This document shows positions 43,401 to 54,168 of a stretch of 64,000 nucleotides of DNA, one piece after another. The notes beneath the pieces were generated by a model. The model worked only from the letters and a program-made list of their open reading frames with translations, ran no database searches and was not told where the DNA came from. Position 1 is the stretch's first letter, and every line of letters starts with the position of its first letter. The position numbers and the translations under genes are program-made. This DNA comes from Pyrus communis (Eukaryota; Streptophyta; Magnoliopsida; Rosales; Rosaceae), in the NCBI RefSeq assembly GCF_963583255.1, contig NC_084806.1:19386317-19450316 (forward strand). Reading direction: 5' to 3'.

Positions 43401-44774
43401 TTAATCATCAAGAAGTTGACAATCAATCCTCTGGAAATAAACCTGGCTTGCCGCAAGATCATAGGCAACATTGTAATGCTGCTGCGCCATAATCCCAACA
43501 ACGTTCAAGTCACTGCCCTCGGGAGACACTTGCACTGCCATGCAAAACTCACCCTCACCATAATCTTGAAAAGCGCTCTCTACGTCTAACCCTACTTCAG
43601 CCCCACCTGCAAAGTTCAACACAACATCTGGAAACCCTGTTAAATCTTCCCTTATATTCCCCTTGTAGCACAAACCTGAAGGAACACCAGGCTCTTCCAC
43701 TTTTTCCAATCTTCCATCAAGCAACTTCCGCACTTCATCTCTAAGCATATAGTATGCACCTGTGGCTAAGAAGGATACTGTTGTTCCGGAATCGATGACT
43801 GTTCCACCCGTGCCTGATTCTGTTCTCTTGAAGATTTGCGGATCGATCTCAAGCCGCCTTTCTGCGAGGCTGATGCTCTCTAGGGTTAGATAGTAAAGTT
43901 CATTGTAGACTTCTAGTGGAGTTGAAGTGCCTTCTATCTTTGCACCATCGCCTAAGACTAACTGGTTATGAGGGTAGTTAGGATCCCTTATGCTACCGAT
44001 GCAATAAGAGAATTTTGACCCCATGTGGTTTGCCAAAGATATGTTTGAAGGGCCAAGACCAATTATTCCACTAGGCTGCCCGTTGTAACCATCATTGTCC
44101 TGGGCACAACCAAAAACAACATTCGGAACGGTGCTAATGCCTTCGTCGGACGTCTCAAAGGTGAAAATTTCGGTCCCTACAAGTCCAGCTACTTTGGTGC
44201 TATCAAGGTATGTGTGAGAGAATTTGCAATTGTTTGAGGGGTCACATTTGTCACTAGAGGAAATTGTGCAATATGGGGATGAGCATGGTAATTGGTTGTA
44301 TGTAGAGGACTTGGAAGGGTCAAAAATCGGACTTGTTTGTTCAAAGCACTTGGTGCAAGGAAGGCATTGAACCCACAACAGGTTGCTCCCTGTGTCTATG
44401 GTTAAGAGCTGTGGAACTGGTGGCTCACCGATTGAGAAATTGGCCATAAATTGTGCTCCACTGTCCTCGGCAACAAGACCAGCACGGGTGTCATCGTCAC
44501 TGGAAAAACCGGCCTTTGCTCCCAAGCATGCTAAGCGTGCTCTGGACCGTTTCAATGTGCTTATAGCACGGTCTTTGATGCTTGTATTAGGATTGTAGTA
44601 CGGAGAGAGAGCCGAATCACGGTGAATGAGTTTTGTGGCAAAACGGCTTGGTGTTTTGACGGCGGAAGTTGTGGTCGTGGAGGCCGTGAGATTGGCGGTC
44701 GAGCATGATAAATATAAGAAAATAACAAGATTAATAAGAAAGAGGGAAGCAGATTTTGCAAATAAGCCTGCCAT
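43401..44774 (-). CDS. A1 aspartic protease, CDR1/nepenthesin-like
   Basis: Single-exon gene of 457 codons, the only intact host gene in the window. Residues 1-25 form a signal peptide (MAGLFAKSASLFLINLVIFL). A prosegment with FATKLIHRDSALSPYY follows, a hallmark of the CDR1-like group. The first catalytic motif is IDTGSNLLWVQC (Asp at about 127) and the second VIDSGTTVSF (Asp at about 328). The nepenthesin-type cysteine-rich insert spans about 135-185 (CLPCTKC...CSSPYC...CDPSNNC). The mature enzyme would be secreted or apoplastic; some relatives act in disease-resistance signalling, which is not shown here. The ATG at 44774 is the first in frame, has A at -3 and G at +4, and lies 50 bp from a TATA box. 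Oddity: the flap reads TYLDSTKVAG, where YGD is usual. Confidence 0.93.
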   Translation of the reverse strand: MAGLFAKSASLFLINLVIFLYLSCSTANLTASTTTTSAVKTPSRFATKLIHRDSALSPYYNPNTSIKDRAISTLKRSRARLACLGAKAGFSSDDDTRAGLVAEDSGAQFMANFSIGEPPVPQLLTIDTGSNLLWVQCLPCTKCFEQTSPIFDPSKSSTYNQLPCSSPYCTISSSDKCDPSNNCKFSHTYLDSTKVAGLVGTEIFTFETSDEGISTVPNVVFGCAQDNDGYNGQPSGIIGLGPSNISLANHMGSKFSYCIGSIRDPNYPHNQLVLGDGAKIEGTSTPLEVYNELYYLTLESISLAERRLEIDPQIFKRTESGTGGTVIDSGTTVSFLATGAYYMLRDEVRKLLDGRLEKVEEPGVPSGLCYKGNIREDLTGFPDVVLNFAGGAEVGLDVESAFQDYGEGEFCMAVQVSPEGSDLNVVGIMAQQHYNVAYDLAASQVYFQRIDCQLLDD

Positions 44775-44823
44775 ATTTGCTTCCCTCAACACAGAATGGC
44801 AGACTATGCAGAAGAGCTGTGCT

Positions 44824-44833
44824 TATTTATATA
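44824..44833 (-). promoter_or_regulatory. TATA box of the aspartic protease gene
   Basis: On the minus strand the text is TATATAAATA, about 50 bp upstream of the ATG at 44774, so transcription would start near 44800 with a short leader. The box is also present in the duplicated 5' fragment (about 35932-35942), so it was copied with the gene start. This spacing favours 44774 as the translation start. Confidence 0.65.
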
Positions 44834-45240
44834 CCATTCTATCCTTGATATACAATACAAGGAACTAATCTTTTTGCGTAAACTTTCTTTATGCATGTTA
44901 GATCTTATATATCGTAAGGGATTTACTCCTAATTAAGAAAAGGACTACATTAAATTAAAAAGGAAAAAAAGGAAAGGATTGTATATCTTGGGAATAAGTC
45001 ACCGATCGTCACATAACATAAATTTCTAAGGTAGTAGTTTCATAAAATATCTATAATCTCAATGAAAAAAAAGGAAACAAGTAAATAAGCATGTACCCTT
45101 GGAAACATAAAAACAAGGAAACATGTAAAGATAGTTTCGTATAAACTGCCTTCTATAGTTACGATCATGCAAAAGAAGCCTTCTGTGAATTGGCAAAACA
45201 AAGCAGGGTCCAAATCCAAGTCTTCTCTACCTGAAAAATA
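44834..45240 (-). promoter_or_regulatory. upstream region of the protease gene, cut by an LTR
   Basis: About 400 bp of the protease upstream DNA remain. They include the tcgtcacataac block that is also kept in the duplicate at 35990-36010. At 45241 the chromovirus 5' LTR begins, so anything further upstream was displaced or lost. The homologous copy runs on past this point (36205-36470). I see no other motif that I would name. Confidence 0.55.
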
Positions 45241-47223
45241 TCCTATCCTTTTTCGTACGGACAACACCACAAACCCTTAAAATCATCACGGATCGAGGAA
45301 ACAAACTACATATTCGTGCTCGTGAGGTCCTTAGAAGTTCAACCATACCCATTTCAGGTAAGGATACCTTCGTTTTCACGTTGAACTCGGGATCCCCCGA
45401 TTTGGTCACTGTTCATGCACACGTTAATTCTTGTGTTTTTCGGAATTTCAAGCTTGTAGGAAGCTTGGTGAGGTCCTTAGGAGGCTCGAGGTGGTTCGTT
45501 TGAAGGTTTTGGACGTCGGGATCGTGAGTTGCAGGTTTGGTTGGAGTTGGTGGTGTTTTCCCGGTGAGATTCTGTGGGTTTTAGTGCTTGAAAGTGGTAT
45601 GGATTTGTTCCTCTTGTTGTAAGATTCATTTTGGTACCAATTTTGTGAAATTTGGTTGAAAAACGAGTGAGATATCAAGTTTAGAAAATTTCCCGATTTT
45701 CCGGCGCCGGAGTTTGGCCGGAGAAGATGACGGAATATTCTGTCAGTTTGGACAGAATATTCCTAACGGCGTTAACGGCATCAGTTAGATTTAACGGAAT
45801 ATTCCTGACGGCGTTAACTGACACAGTCAGTGTGCCAGGCACGTGCCTGCGCGTGGGTGGCGCGTGTGGCCGTGCCTTGGCTGGCGCGTGGGGGCGTGTA
45901 CGACGTCGGAAAATTATTTTAAAAATATAGGGATGTTCGTGAGGTTGAGTAGATCACGTTGGTGTATTCATACACCCCATTTGAGCATTGTATGGGAAGT
46001 TATTTCGTAATGTTGGTTATGTGCTTTAAAATTAACGTATTTATAGTTGTTTCGAATATAGGTGAGACCTATCCCGAGGACGAGCGCGGTCACTCGAGGC
46101 AAGGGGGTTATGACCCTTCTACATACCAGTGAGTGGGCTTTTGGTTTTCCGTATATACCTATATACTTATGTTTTTCCTAGAAAGTGAAATGAAACGTTT
46201 ATACGTTTATATGCCATGCATTATGTTTGCCCATTTAATTATGCATTATTAGTTGCATATATATGTGTGTTGATGCTGCGGACGCACAGGTAAGTGCCAA
46301 GTAAGTTATGGTTTATGTTTATGTTCAGTAGTGATTTGAGATGCATAGAGAGCTCATAACCTGCACCCCCGGTGTTAATGCTCCCGCCCAGAGTTGGGCA
46401 CAGTCCTTCACGTGATGTTCACCTCCCGTACCACACGCTCATCTTGGGTCCAAGTTAGGTGCACAATCCTGTCGTACAAACCACTTTAGGTGGTTTCGAC
46501 TCGTAAGTGACCCGCGATTATTCGCCCAGTCTTCACGTGATTGTAGCACTTGAGCGTACTTATTATACACCCAGTCATGTCGTACAGACCACTTTAGGTG
46601 GTTCCGACTCATGTGCAGGTATAGTTAGTGAGTTGGAGATTTAAGCTCTAGATTCAGCTGTACAGGTCACGTTAGGTGACTCTGGCTGATAGATTACATG
46701 GCATTGTTTGGCATTACCTGAGTACTTGCATTTTATTTCGAGGCATTTGGCATGGCATATTTCCGAGCATGATTTACATATATGTATATATTCTATCTTT
46801 CTGGGAAGTATACAGGTTTTACGACGAGGGGTTAGAGCTTTGTTTTTGAAATGGTTTTTGAAAAGCTTTATTTTTGCCCTCTCACGCTTTCTGTTTTGCG
46901 CCCCTCCAGGTTCTAGTTTTGCTAGCGCTTTTGGTGGCTCCCCAGAGGTTTTTCCCGGCCTATCTGACAGATTATCACCAGTGTAGGACCACCTTTGGGT
47001 GTGTTTATTTAGTGTTATTTCTCCCAGACTGCACTAGGTCTTTCGTGCTCTGAACTTTGTTTTTCACACTTACGCTTGCACATGTATGTTATTTACTTTG
47101 TGTATATCTAGGTTTGTTTTTATTTGTACTTTTATTATTATTTATTAGCTTCCGCACTGTGTACATGGTTACGTCACTTCCACGTGATGGCTAGCATGCC
47201 CTGATCTCGGTCGGGGTGCGTCA
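45241..47223 (+). mobile_element. 5' LTR of the chromovirus, 5'-truncated
   Basis: Begins at cctatcctttttcgtacgg, which matches 52274 in the 3' LTR, so its first 180 bp are missing. It ends ctcggtcggggtgcgtca. The LTR carries three imperfect hairpins at 46471-46500, 46579-46608 and 46655-46688. There are no genes in it; frames such as 45431-45622 recur at the same place in the 3' LTR and are LTR readings. Confidence 0.9.
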
Positions 47224-47302
47224 GTTTGGTATCAGAGCCTAGGTTTGGCAGTCCTGTACTTTTGTGAGTATTCTAATGGTTTTGGTGTCTTCCGTCAGAA
47301 CT

Positions 47303-48438
47303 ATGACGCCTCGTAGGGAACCACGTCGCTCGGCTGAGCCTCGTTTCCCTGATGTAGCTCAGCTGGGGGAAGCTATCGCTACAGTTATTCAGTCGGCGCT
47401 CCGCCCTCCCCAGAGGACTCCTCTGGAGACTATGTATAATCTGAAGCTGGATAAATTCGAGGGCCACGAGGGCTTTGAGGGAGCGGAGCGGTGGCTAGAA
47501 CATATTGAGAAGACCTTTCGTGTTCTGCATAATCAAAGGAATCTCCCTGTTGAGAAGTGGGTTGAGACGACATCGTGGTTTTTGGGTAAGGATTCTGCAT
47601 CTTAGTGGGAGCAGGAGGTTCGTCGTTTATCCCCAGAGATCTGTTTAGGAGAAGATTTGTGCCTCCTGAGTATATTGATCATAAAAAGCAGGAATTCACT
47701 GAGTTGAGACAGGGGAAGTTGACAGCAAACGAGTATTACCAGAGGTTTACTGATCTGTCTCGCTATCATCCGGATATTGCTGGCAATCCGACAGAGATGC
47801 TTCGTCGTTTCCGTTTGGGCACTAAGAAGAAGTGGCGTTCGATGGCGACCACTACCCCTTATGATACCTACCAGGAGTTTTATGAGATTCTGTTGAGAAT
47901 TAAGGATTCCGAGAATATGCCCAGCGAGAGTGAGGAGGAAGAAAAAGATGGTAACCAGAGGAAAGATGACAAGGGCAAGGGTCAGGCGTCACTCGGACCT
48001 CGCAAGACCCAGAGCTTTAAGAGAGGTGGCACTAGTTCTAGCTCTTTTAGCGGTGGTTTTAGCACCACTAGTCAAGGTCGTGGTGGTAGGTTTGCTGGTG
48101 GTGTTAAAGGCCAGAGGCAGGGTGTTGCTGGTAGAGGTTGGGCCCCAATTTGCCGCAGGTGTAATAATCGACATTTTGGTGAGTGCAGGCGAGGCAGCGG
48201 CGGTTGCTTTACTTGTGGGCAGATGGGACATCAGGCTGCAAATTGTCCTCAGAGTCAACAGAGGCCCCAGCAGACTTTCTTGCCACCACTGGCACCGATC
48301 CAGCAGGTTCCTGGTCCTGGTAGTTACGGGCAGACGAGTCGAGGTGGTGCCTATTACTATCAGGGCGATGCTGTTCCTTATGCCTCAGGACAGTATCCAT
48401 ATCCCCAGGATCCATATTCTCAGGGTGGTTATCCCTAG
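47303..48438 (+). pseudogene. chromovirus gag
   Basis: Starts MTPRREPRRSAEPRFPD at 47303. The capsid core follows (LDKFEGHEGFEGAERWLEHI, TEMLRRFRLGTKKKWRSM). The CCHC knuckle is CFTCGQMGHQAANC (48205-48246), after a first broken C..C..H. A stop at 47603-47605 (TAG where W is expected) and a frameshift between 47605 and 47640 break it. A second TAG at 48436-48438 interrupts the Q/Y/G-rich tail, which reads on to about 48660. Gag would assemble the particle. Confidence 0.9.
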
Positions 48439-48687
48439 TATTCTGGCGGCTATATGCCGTATCCTCCAGTTCCAGCAGGCGGGTCTCAGTGGTTTCAAGG
48501 AGGACAATCTCAGCAGGGGGAGATTGCTGCGAGTAGTGCGGGGTCTTCGAGGCAGTCTGGTCAGCCCAGTCAGGGGCGTGGTGCACAGAGTCGTGGTGGC
48601 CAGACGAGTAGAGGTCGTGGTGGACGGCAGTAGACCCAGGGGCGTATTCACAATATCTCTTTGTAGGACGCTCAAAACAATCCAGAC

Positions 48688-49490
48688 TTGATCATGGGTA
48701 CATTAAATATCCTTGGTTATTTTGCTAGAGTATTAATTGACTGTGGTGCTACACATTCTGTTATTTCTCATACATTTGCTCAAGTGACGCAACCTCACCC
48801 TACACCTCCAGGGTATGATTTAGAGTTTGCTATGCCTAAAGGGGAGATATGTATTGTAGATCGTGTGTACCCAGGATGTCCAGTGATGGTGGAGGATGTT
48901 ATTATGCCAGCTAATCTTATCCCGTTGGATATTGTTGACTTTGATGTGATTCTGGGCACGGATTGGTTGCATTTCAATCGTGCCAATATTGATTGTTACG
49001 GGAAAATAGTTACTTTCCATCGTCCTAGATTACCTGTGGTTACTTTTGTGGGCGAGCAGAGTGGGGTGAGACATGGCGTTATTTCTGCTATGCGAGCGAA
49101 AAGATTGTTATCTAAAGGTTGCCAGGGGTACTTAGCTCATGTGGTGTTAGATGATGTTGCTCCTAGTAATGTGGAGGATGTAAGGGTAGTCAGACATTTT
49201 CCTGATGTTTTCCTTGAGGATTTACCTGGTTTGCCGCCAGACCGAGACATGGAGTTCACTATTGATTTGCTTCCAGGTACTAATCCCATATCTTTGTCTC
49301 CTTATCGTATGGCTCCTACTGAGTTGAGGGAATTGAAAGTTCAGTTGCAGGAATTAGTGGATAAGGGTTTTATTCAGCCTAGTACTTCACCTTGGGGAGC
49401 TCCAATATTGTTTGTGAGAAAGAAAGACGGAACTTTAAGGCTATGTATTGATTACCGGCAATTGAATCAGGTAACGATTAAGAACCGTAC
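48688..49490 (+). pseudogene. chromovirus protease and RT start
   Basis: The frame starts just after a stop at 48664. The protease shows [13 protein letters not shown] (catalytic Asp 48739-48741) and [11 protein letters not shown]. The linker has [22 protein letters not shown] begins [35 protein letters not shown] and [16 protein letters not shown]. At 49487-49494 the 5-bp word accgt is duplicated (cgtaccgt), which shifts the frame and joins the reading to nonsense (to 49566). The true RT continues at 49500. Confidence 0.9.
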
Positions 49491-49499
49491 CGTTATCCA

Positions 49500-50560
49500 T
49501 TGCCGCATATTGATGATTTATTTGATCAGCTTCGAGGCGCTTGTGTATTTTCCAAGATTGACCTGAGGTCTGGATATTATCAGTTGAAGATTAGTAGGGA
49601 TAATGTTCCCAAGACGACTTTTAGGACTCGTTATGGTCATTACGAGTTTCTGGATATGCCATTTGGATTGACGAATGCACCAGCTGCTTTTATGGATTTG
49701 ATGAACCGAGTATTCCAGCCATATTTGGATAGGTTTGTTATTGTCTTCATCGACGACATTCTGGTGTACTCTAAATCTAAATCGGAACATGTTCGACATC
49801 TTACTTTGGTGTTGAAAAGGTTGAGGGAACACCAATTGTATGCTAAGTTTAGCAAGTGCTAGTTTTGGTTAGACCAAGTTGCATTTTTGGGGCACGTCAT
49901 TTCAACTCAGGGTATCTTGGTGGATCCTCAAAATATGGCAGCTGTGGAGAAGTGAAAGCAACCGCGAACCGTCATTGAGGTGAGAAGTTTCCTTGGTTTA
50001 GCAGGGTATTATCGACTGTTTGTTAAGGATTTTTCTATGATTGTTTTACCACTGACGAGGTTAACGAGGAAATATGTTAAATTTGAGTGGGATGATAAGT
50101 GTGAGCAGAGTTTCCAGCAGTTGAAGTATTGTCTCACTCATGCACCTGTTTTGGCACTCCCGGACGATAGTGGTGATTTCAAGGTCTATAGTGATGCTTC
50201 TTTGAATGGTCTGGGTTGTGTGTTGATGTAGCATGGTAGGGTAATTGCTTATGCTTCACGACAATTGAAACCTCATGAGTTGAATTACCCTACGCATGAT
50301 TTGGAGTTAGCTGCCATTATTTTTGCGTTGAAGTTGTGGAGACATTACCTTTATGGAGAGAAATGCAAGATCTTTACAGATCATAAGAGTCTTCAGTATC
50401 TTTTTACGCAGAGGGATCTTAATCTTCGTCAGCGGAGGTGGTTGGAACTGCTTAGTGATTATGACTGCACGATTGATTATCACCGTGGTCGTGCAAATGT
50501 GGTAGCTGATGCACTTAGCAGGAAGTCTCAGGGCCGTATCAATGCGTTGTACGCTAGTCA
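49500..50560 (+). pseudogene. chromovirus RT and RNase H
   Basis: Continues [37 protein letters not shown] and the active site [14 protein letters not shown] (DD at about 49752-49757). Stops at 49861-49863 (KC*FWL), 49953-49955 (VEK*KQP) and 50228-50230 (LM*HGR) interrupt the RT thumb and RNase H. RNase H shows KVYSDASLNGLGCVLM and [30 protein letters not shown], and ends [10 protein letters not shown]. Ancestral codons can be guessed but are not restored here. Confidence 0.9.
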
Positions 50561-51482
50561 CATTCCTCTTCTGGCAGATTTAAGATCCACAGGAGTGAGG
50601 TTGGAGGCAGAAGATCGAGAGGTGGCTTTACTTGCTAATTTTCAAGTTAGGCCAATTTTAGTTGATCAGGTGCTTGAAGCTCAGATAGCTGATGAGGAAA
50701 CTCAAGAAATAATCAAAGCTCGAGATCAAGAATTTGTGCCTAATAATTTGGATTTAAAGAAAGCAATTCTCGATGAAGCACATATCTCGGCTTATGCTAT
50801 GCATCCAGGAGCTACCAAAATGTATCATACCATTCGACCATTTTATTATTGGCCAGGTATGAAGAGGGAGATAGCTGAGTATGTGAGTAGGTGTCCTGTT
50901 TGCCAGCAAGTTAAAGCAGAAAAGAAGAAGCCGTTTGGGTTGTTGCAGCCGCTTCCCGTTCCAGAGTGGAAATGGGAAAACATTACTATGAATTTTGTGT
51001 ACAAGCTTCCGCGTACACATAATGGTTTTGATGGCATTTGGGTGATTGTTGATCGGCTTACTAAGTCAGGACATTTCATTCCAGTGAGGGAGAAGTATTC
51101 TTTGGGCCGATTAGCTGAGTCGTTCATCTCGAAGATCATGAAGTACCATGGTGTTCCTGTGAGTATTGTCTCGGATTGTGACCCAAGATTTACATCTAAA
51201 TTTTGGGTAGCTTTTCAGGAAGCTTTGGGTACGAGACTACTTTATAATACGGCATATCATCCTCAGACGGACGGACAGTCAGAGAGAACCATTCAGACGT
51301 TGGAGGATATGTTGCGATCTTCGGTGTTACAGTTTGGTGATGCTTGGCACAAGCGGTTGGATTTAATGGAATTTGCCTATAACAATAGCTTTCATTCGAG
51401 TATCGGCATGGCACCATTTCAGGTGTTGTATGGTAAATCTTGTCGTACACCCTTGTGTTAGTCTGAGGTCGGAGAAAGAGTT
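50561..51482 (+). pseudogene. chromovirus integrase
   Basis: This continues the same open frame as RNase H (50265-51461). The zinc domain shows [20 protein letters not shown] and [17 protein letters not shown]. The core has [20 protein letters not shown] (D), [16 protein letters not shown] (D) and [17 protein letters not shown] (E), a complete DDE triad. A TAG at 51459-51461 follows (LC*SEVGE; W is usual). The downstream frame starts at 51483. Confidence 0.92.
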
Positions 51483-52034
51483 TTGGTGGGCCCGGAGATT
51501 GTTGAAGAGACTACTCAAAATGTTCAAGTAATTAAGTCTAACCTGAAGGCGGCCCAGGATCAGAAAAAGAGTTTAGCAGATCGGCATGCTATTAACAGAG
51601 TGTATGAGGTTGGCGATTGGGTGTTTCTGAAGCTTTCACCGTGGAGAGGCGTTGTACGGTTTGGAAAGAAAGGTAAGCTGAGTCCCAGGTATATCGGACC
51701 GTACATGATCACGGAGCGAGTTGGTGAGGTGGCTTACAGGCTGGAGTTGCCTCCTGAGCTAGCTAAAGTACATAACGTTTTTCACGTGTCCATGCTTCGA
51801 CATTATGTTGCAGATCCGTCTCATGTGATACCTCCTCAACCCTTGGAAATTAATCCGGATTCGACTTATGATGAGGAACCAGTGACGATTCTAGATTGGA
51901 AAGAAAAGGTTATGAGGAACAAGACAGGGAATTTGGTGAAAGTTTTGTGGAGGAATCATTTCGTGGAGGAGGCTACTTGGGAAACTGAAGATCGAATGAG
52001 AGATTTGTATCTTCGGTTGTTCTTTGATCGCTAG
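51483..52034 (+). pseudogene. chromovirus integrase C-terminus with chromodomain
   Basis: 183 codons. The GPY/F region reads VFLKLSPWRGVVRFGKKGKL, RYIGPYMITERVGEVAYRLE and KVHNVFHVSMLRHYV. After residue 130 comes a chromodomain-like segment: EPVTILDWKEKVMRNK, GNLVKVLWRNHFVEEATWE. This helps chromoviruses choose chromatin targets. The frame ends naturally 45 bp before the purine tract. Together with 50265-51461 it is interrupted by only one stop. Confidence 0.88.
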
Positions 52035-52092
52035 TGGTTGCTGTGAGTGGTTATTTTGAATTTTGGGATGAAATTTATTAAGGTGGGTAGGT

Positions 52093-54168
52093 TGTGACAA
52101 CCCGTCCCGGACTTTTCGTACCGTAGAAGGGAAATGATGATTTTGCCCCTAGTATGGTTGTTTCGTTGTGTGGTCGTTTTTGGGTTTTGATTGGTTGATT
52201 TTGGACCACACACATACCCTGCTCATTTCTCTCTCTCTCTACCCTGTCCCGAGACTCTCTCTCTCTCCCTTTCCTATCCTTTTCGTACGGACAACACCAC
52301 AAACCCTTGAAATCGTCACGGATCGAGGGAACAAACTACATATTCGTGCTCGTGAGGTCCTTAGAAGTTCAACCATACCCATTTCAGGTAAGGATACCTT
52401 CGTTTTCACGTCGAACTCGGGATCCCCCGATTTGGTCACAGTTCATGCACACGTTAATTCTTGTGTTTTTGGGAATTTCAAGCTTGTAGGAAGCTTGGTG
52501 AGGTCCTTAGGAGGCTCGGGGTGGTTCGTTTGAAGGTTTTGGACGTCGGGATCGTGAGTTGCAGGTTTGGTTGGAGTTGGTGGTGTTTTCCCGGTGAGAT
52601 TCTGTGGGTTTTAGTGCTTGAAAGTGGTATGGATTTGTTCCTCTTGTTGTAAGCTTCATTTTGGTACCAATTTTGTGGAATTTGGTTGAAAAACGAGTGA
52701 AATATTCCATCAGTTTGGACGAAATATTCCTAACGACGTTAACGGCATCAGTTAGATTTAACGGAATATTCCTGACGCCGTCAGTGTGCCGGGCATGTGC
52801 CTGCGCATGTGGCCGTGCCTTGGCCGGGGCGTGGGGGCGCGTGCGGCGTCGAAAAATTATTTTAAAAATATGGGGATCTTCGTGAGGTTGAGTAGATCAC
52901 ATTGGTGTATTCAAACACCCCATTTGAGCATTGTATGAGAAGTTATTTCGTAATGTTGGTTATGTGCTTTAAAATTAACGTATTTATAGTTGTTTCCCAT
53001 ATAGGTGAGACCTATGCCGAGGATAAGCGCGGTCACTCGAGGCAAGGGGGTTACGACCCTTCTACATACCAGTGAGTAGGCTTTTGGTTTTCCGTATATA
53101 CCTATATACTTATGTTTTTGCCAGAAAGTGAAATGAAACGTTTATACGTTTATATGCCATGCATTATGTTTGCCCATTTAATTATGCATTATTAGTTGCA
53201 TATATATATGTGTGTTGATGCTGCGGACGCACAGGTAAGTGCCAGGTAAGTTATGGTTCATGTTTATGTTCAGTAGTGATTTGAGATGCATAGAGAGCTC
53301 ATAACCTGCACCCCCGGTGTTAGTGCTCCCACCCAGAGTTGGGCACAGTCCTTCACGTGATGTTCACCTCCTGCACCACACGCTCATCTTGGATTCAAGT
53401 TAGGTGCACAGTCCTATCGTACAGACCACTTTAGGTGGTTCCGACTCGTAGGTGGCCCGCGATTATTCACCCAGTCTTCACGTGATCGTAGCACTTGAGC
53501 TTACTTATTATACACCCTGTCCTGTCGTACAGACCACTTTAGGTGGTTCCGACTCGTGTGCAGATATAGTTAGTGAGTTGGAGATTTGAGCTCTAGATTC
53601 AGCCGTAGAGGTCACGTTAGTTAACTCCGGCTGACAGATTACATGACATTGTTTGGCATTACCTGAGTACTTGCATTTTATTTCGAGGCATTTGGCATGG
53701 TATATTTCCGAGCATGATTTATATATATGTATATATTCTATTTTTTTGGGAAGTATACAGGTTTTACGGCAAGGGGTTAGAACCTTGTTTTTGAAATGGT
53801 TTTTGAAAAGCTTTGTTTTTGCTCACTCACGCTTTCTGTTTTGCGCCCCTCCAGGTTCTAGTTTGGCTAGCGTTTTTGGTGGCTCCCCAGAGGATTTTCC
53901 CGGCCTATCTGACAGATTATCACTAGTGTAGGACCACCTTTGGGTGTGTTTATTTAGTGTTGTTTCTCCCGGACTGCACTAGGTCTTTTGTGCTCTGAAC
54001 TTTGTTTTTCACACTTACGCTTGCACATGTATGTTAGTTACTTTGTGTATAGCTAGGTTTGTTTTTATTCGTACTTTTATTATTATTTATTAGCTTCCGC
54101 ACTGTGCACATGGTTACGTCACTTCCACGTGACGGCCAGCATGCCCTAATCTCGATCGAGGTGCGTCA
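52093..54168 (+). mobile_element. 3' LTR of the chromovirus
   Basis: 2076 bp, TG...CA. It includes a (CT)n tract (52231-52268) near the start that is lost from the 5' copy. Three hairpins occupy 53416-53445, 53524-53553 and 53600-53633, as in the 5' LTR. The stems of the third hairpin are partly lost (gtcacgttagttaac). Frames in this region recur from the 5' LTR. The flank after it begins ctcaaggcatcg. Confidence 0.9.

Larger units (their letters stand above)
45241..54168 (+). mobile_element. Tekay/Del-like chromovirus (Gypsy), inactivated
   Basis: Order is 5' LTR 45241-47223 (lacking about the first 180 bp), primer site tggtatcagagc 47227-47238, gag, protease, RT, RNase H, integrase, chromodomain, purine-rich tract (52079-52092), 3' LTR 52093-54168. 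The 3' LTR runs from TGTGACAACCCGTCCC to ...ATCGAGGTGCGTCA. The two LTRs are collinear and highly similar with scattered indels (for example, an extra gttaactgacaca stretch in the 5' copy). No target duplication can be checked because the 5' end is truncated. Clade assignment rests on the integrase-linked chromodomain, the LTR size and the primer site. Confidence 0.9.

Noticed and set aside
43401..44792. Protease start at 44792 (GTG)
   Set aside because: The codon at 44792 is GTG. The first in-frame ATG is 44774, with a good context and a sensible distance to the TATA box.
47930..48691. 253-codon frame overlapping chromovirus gag
   Set aside because: It is the shifted frame of the gag tail (R/V-rich). 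The real frame has the CCHC knuckle.
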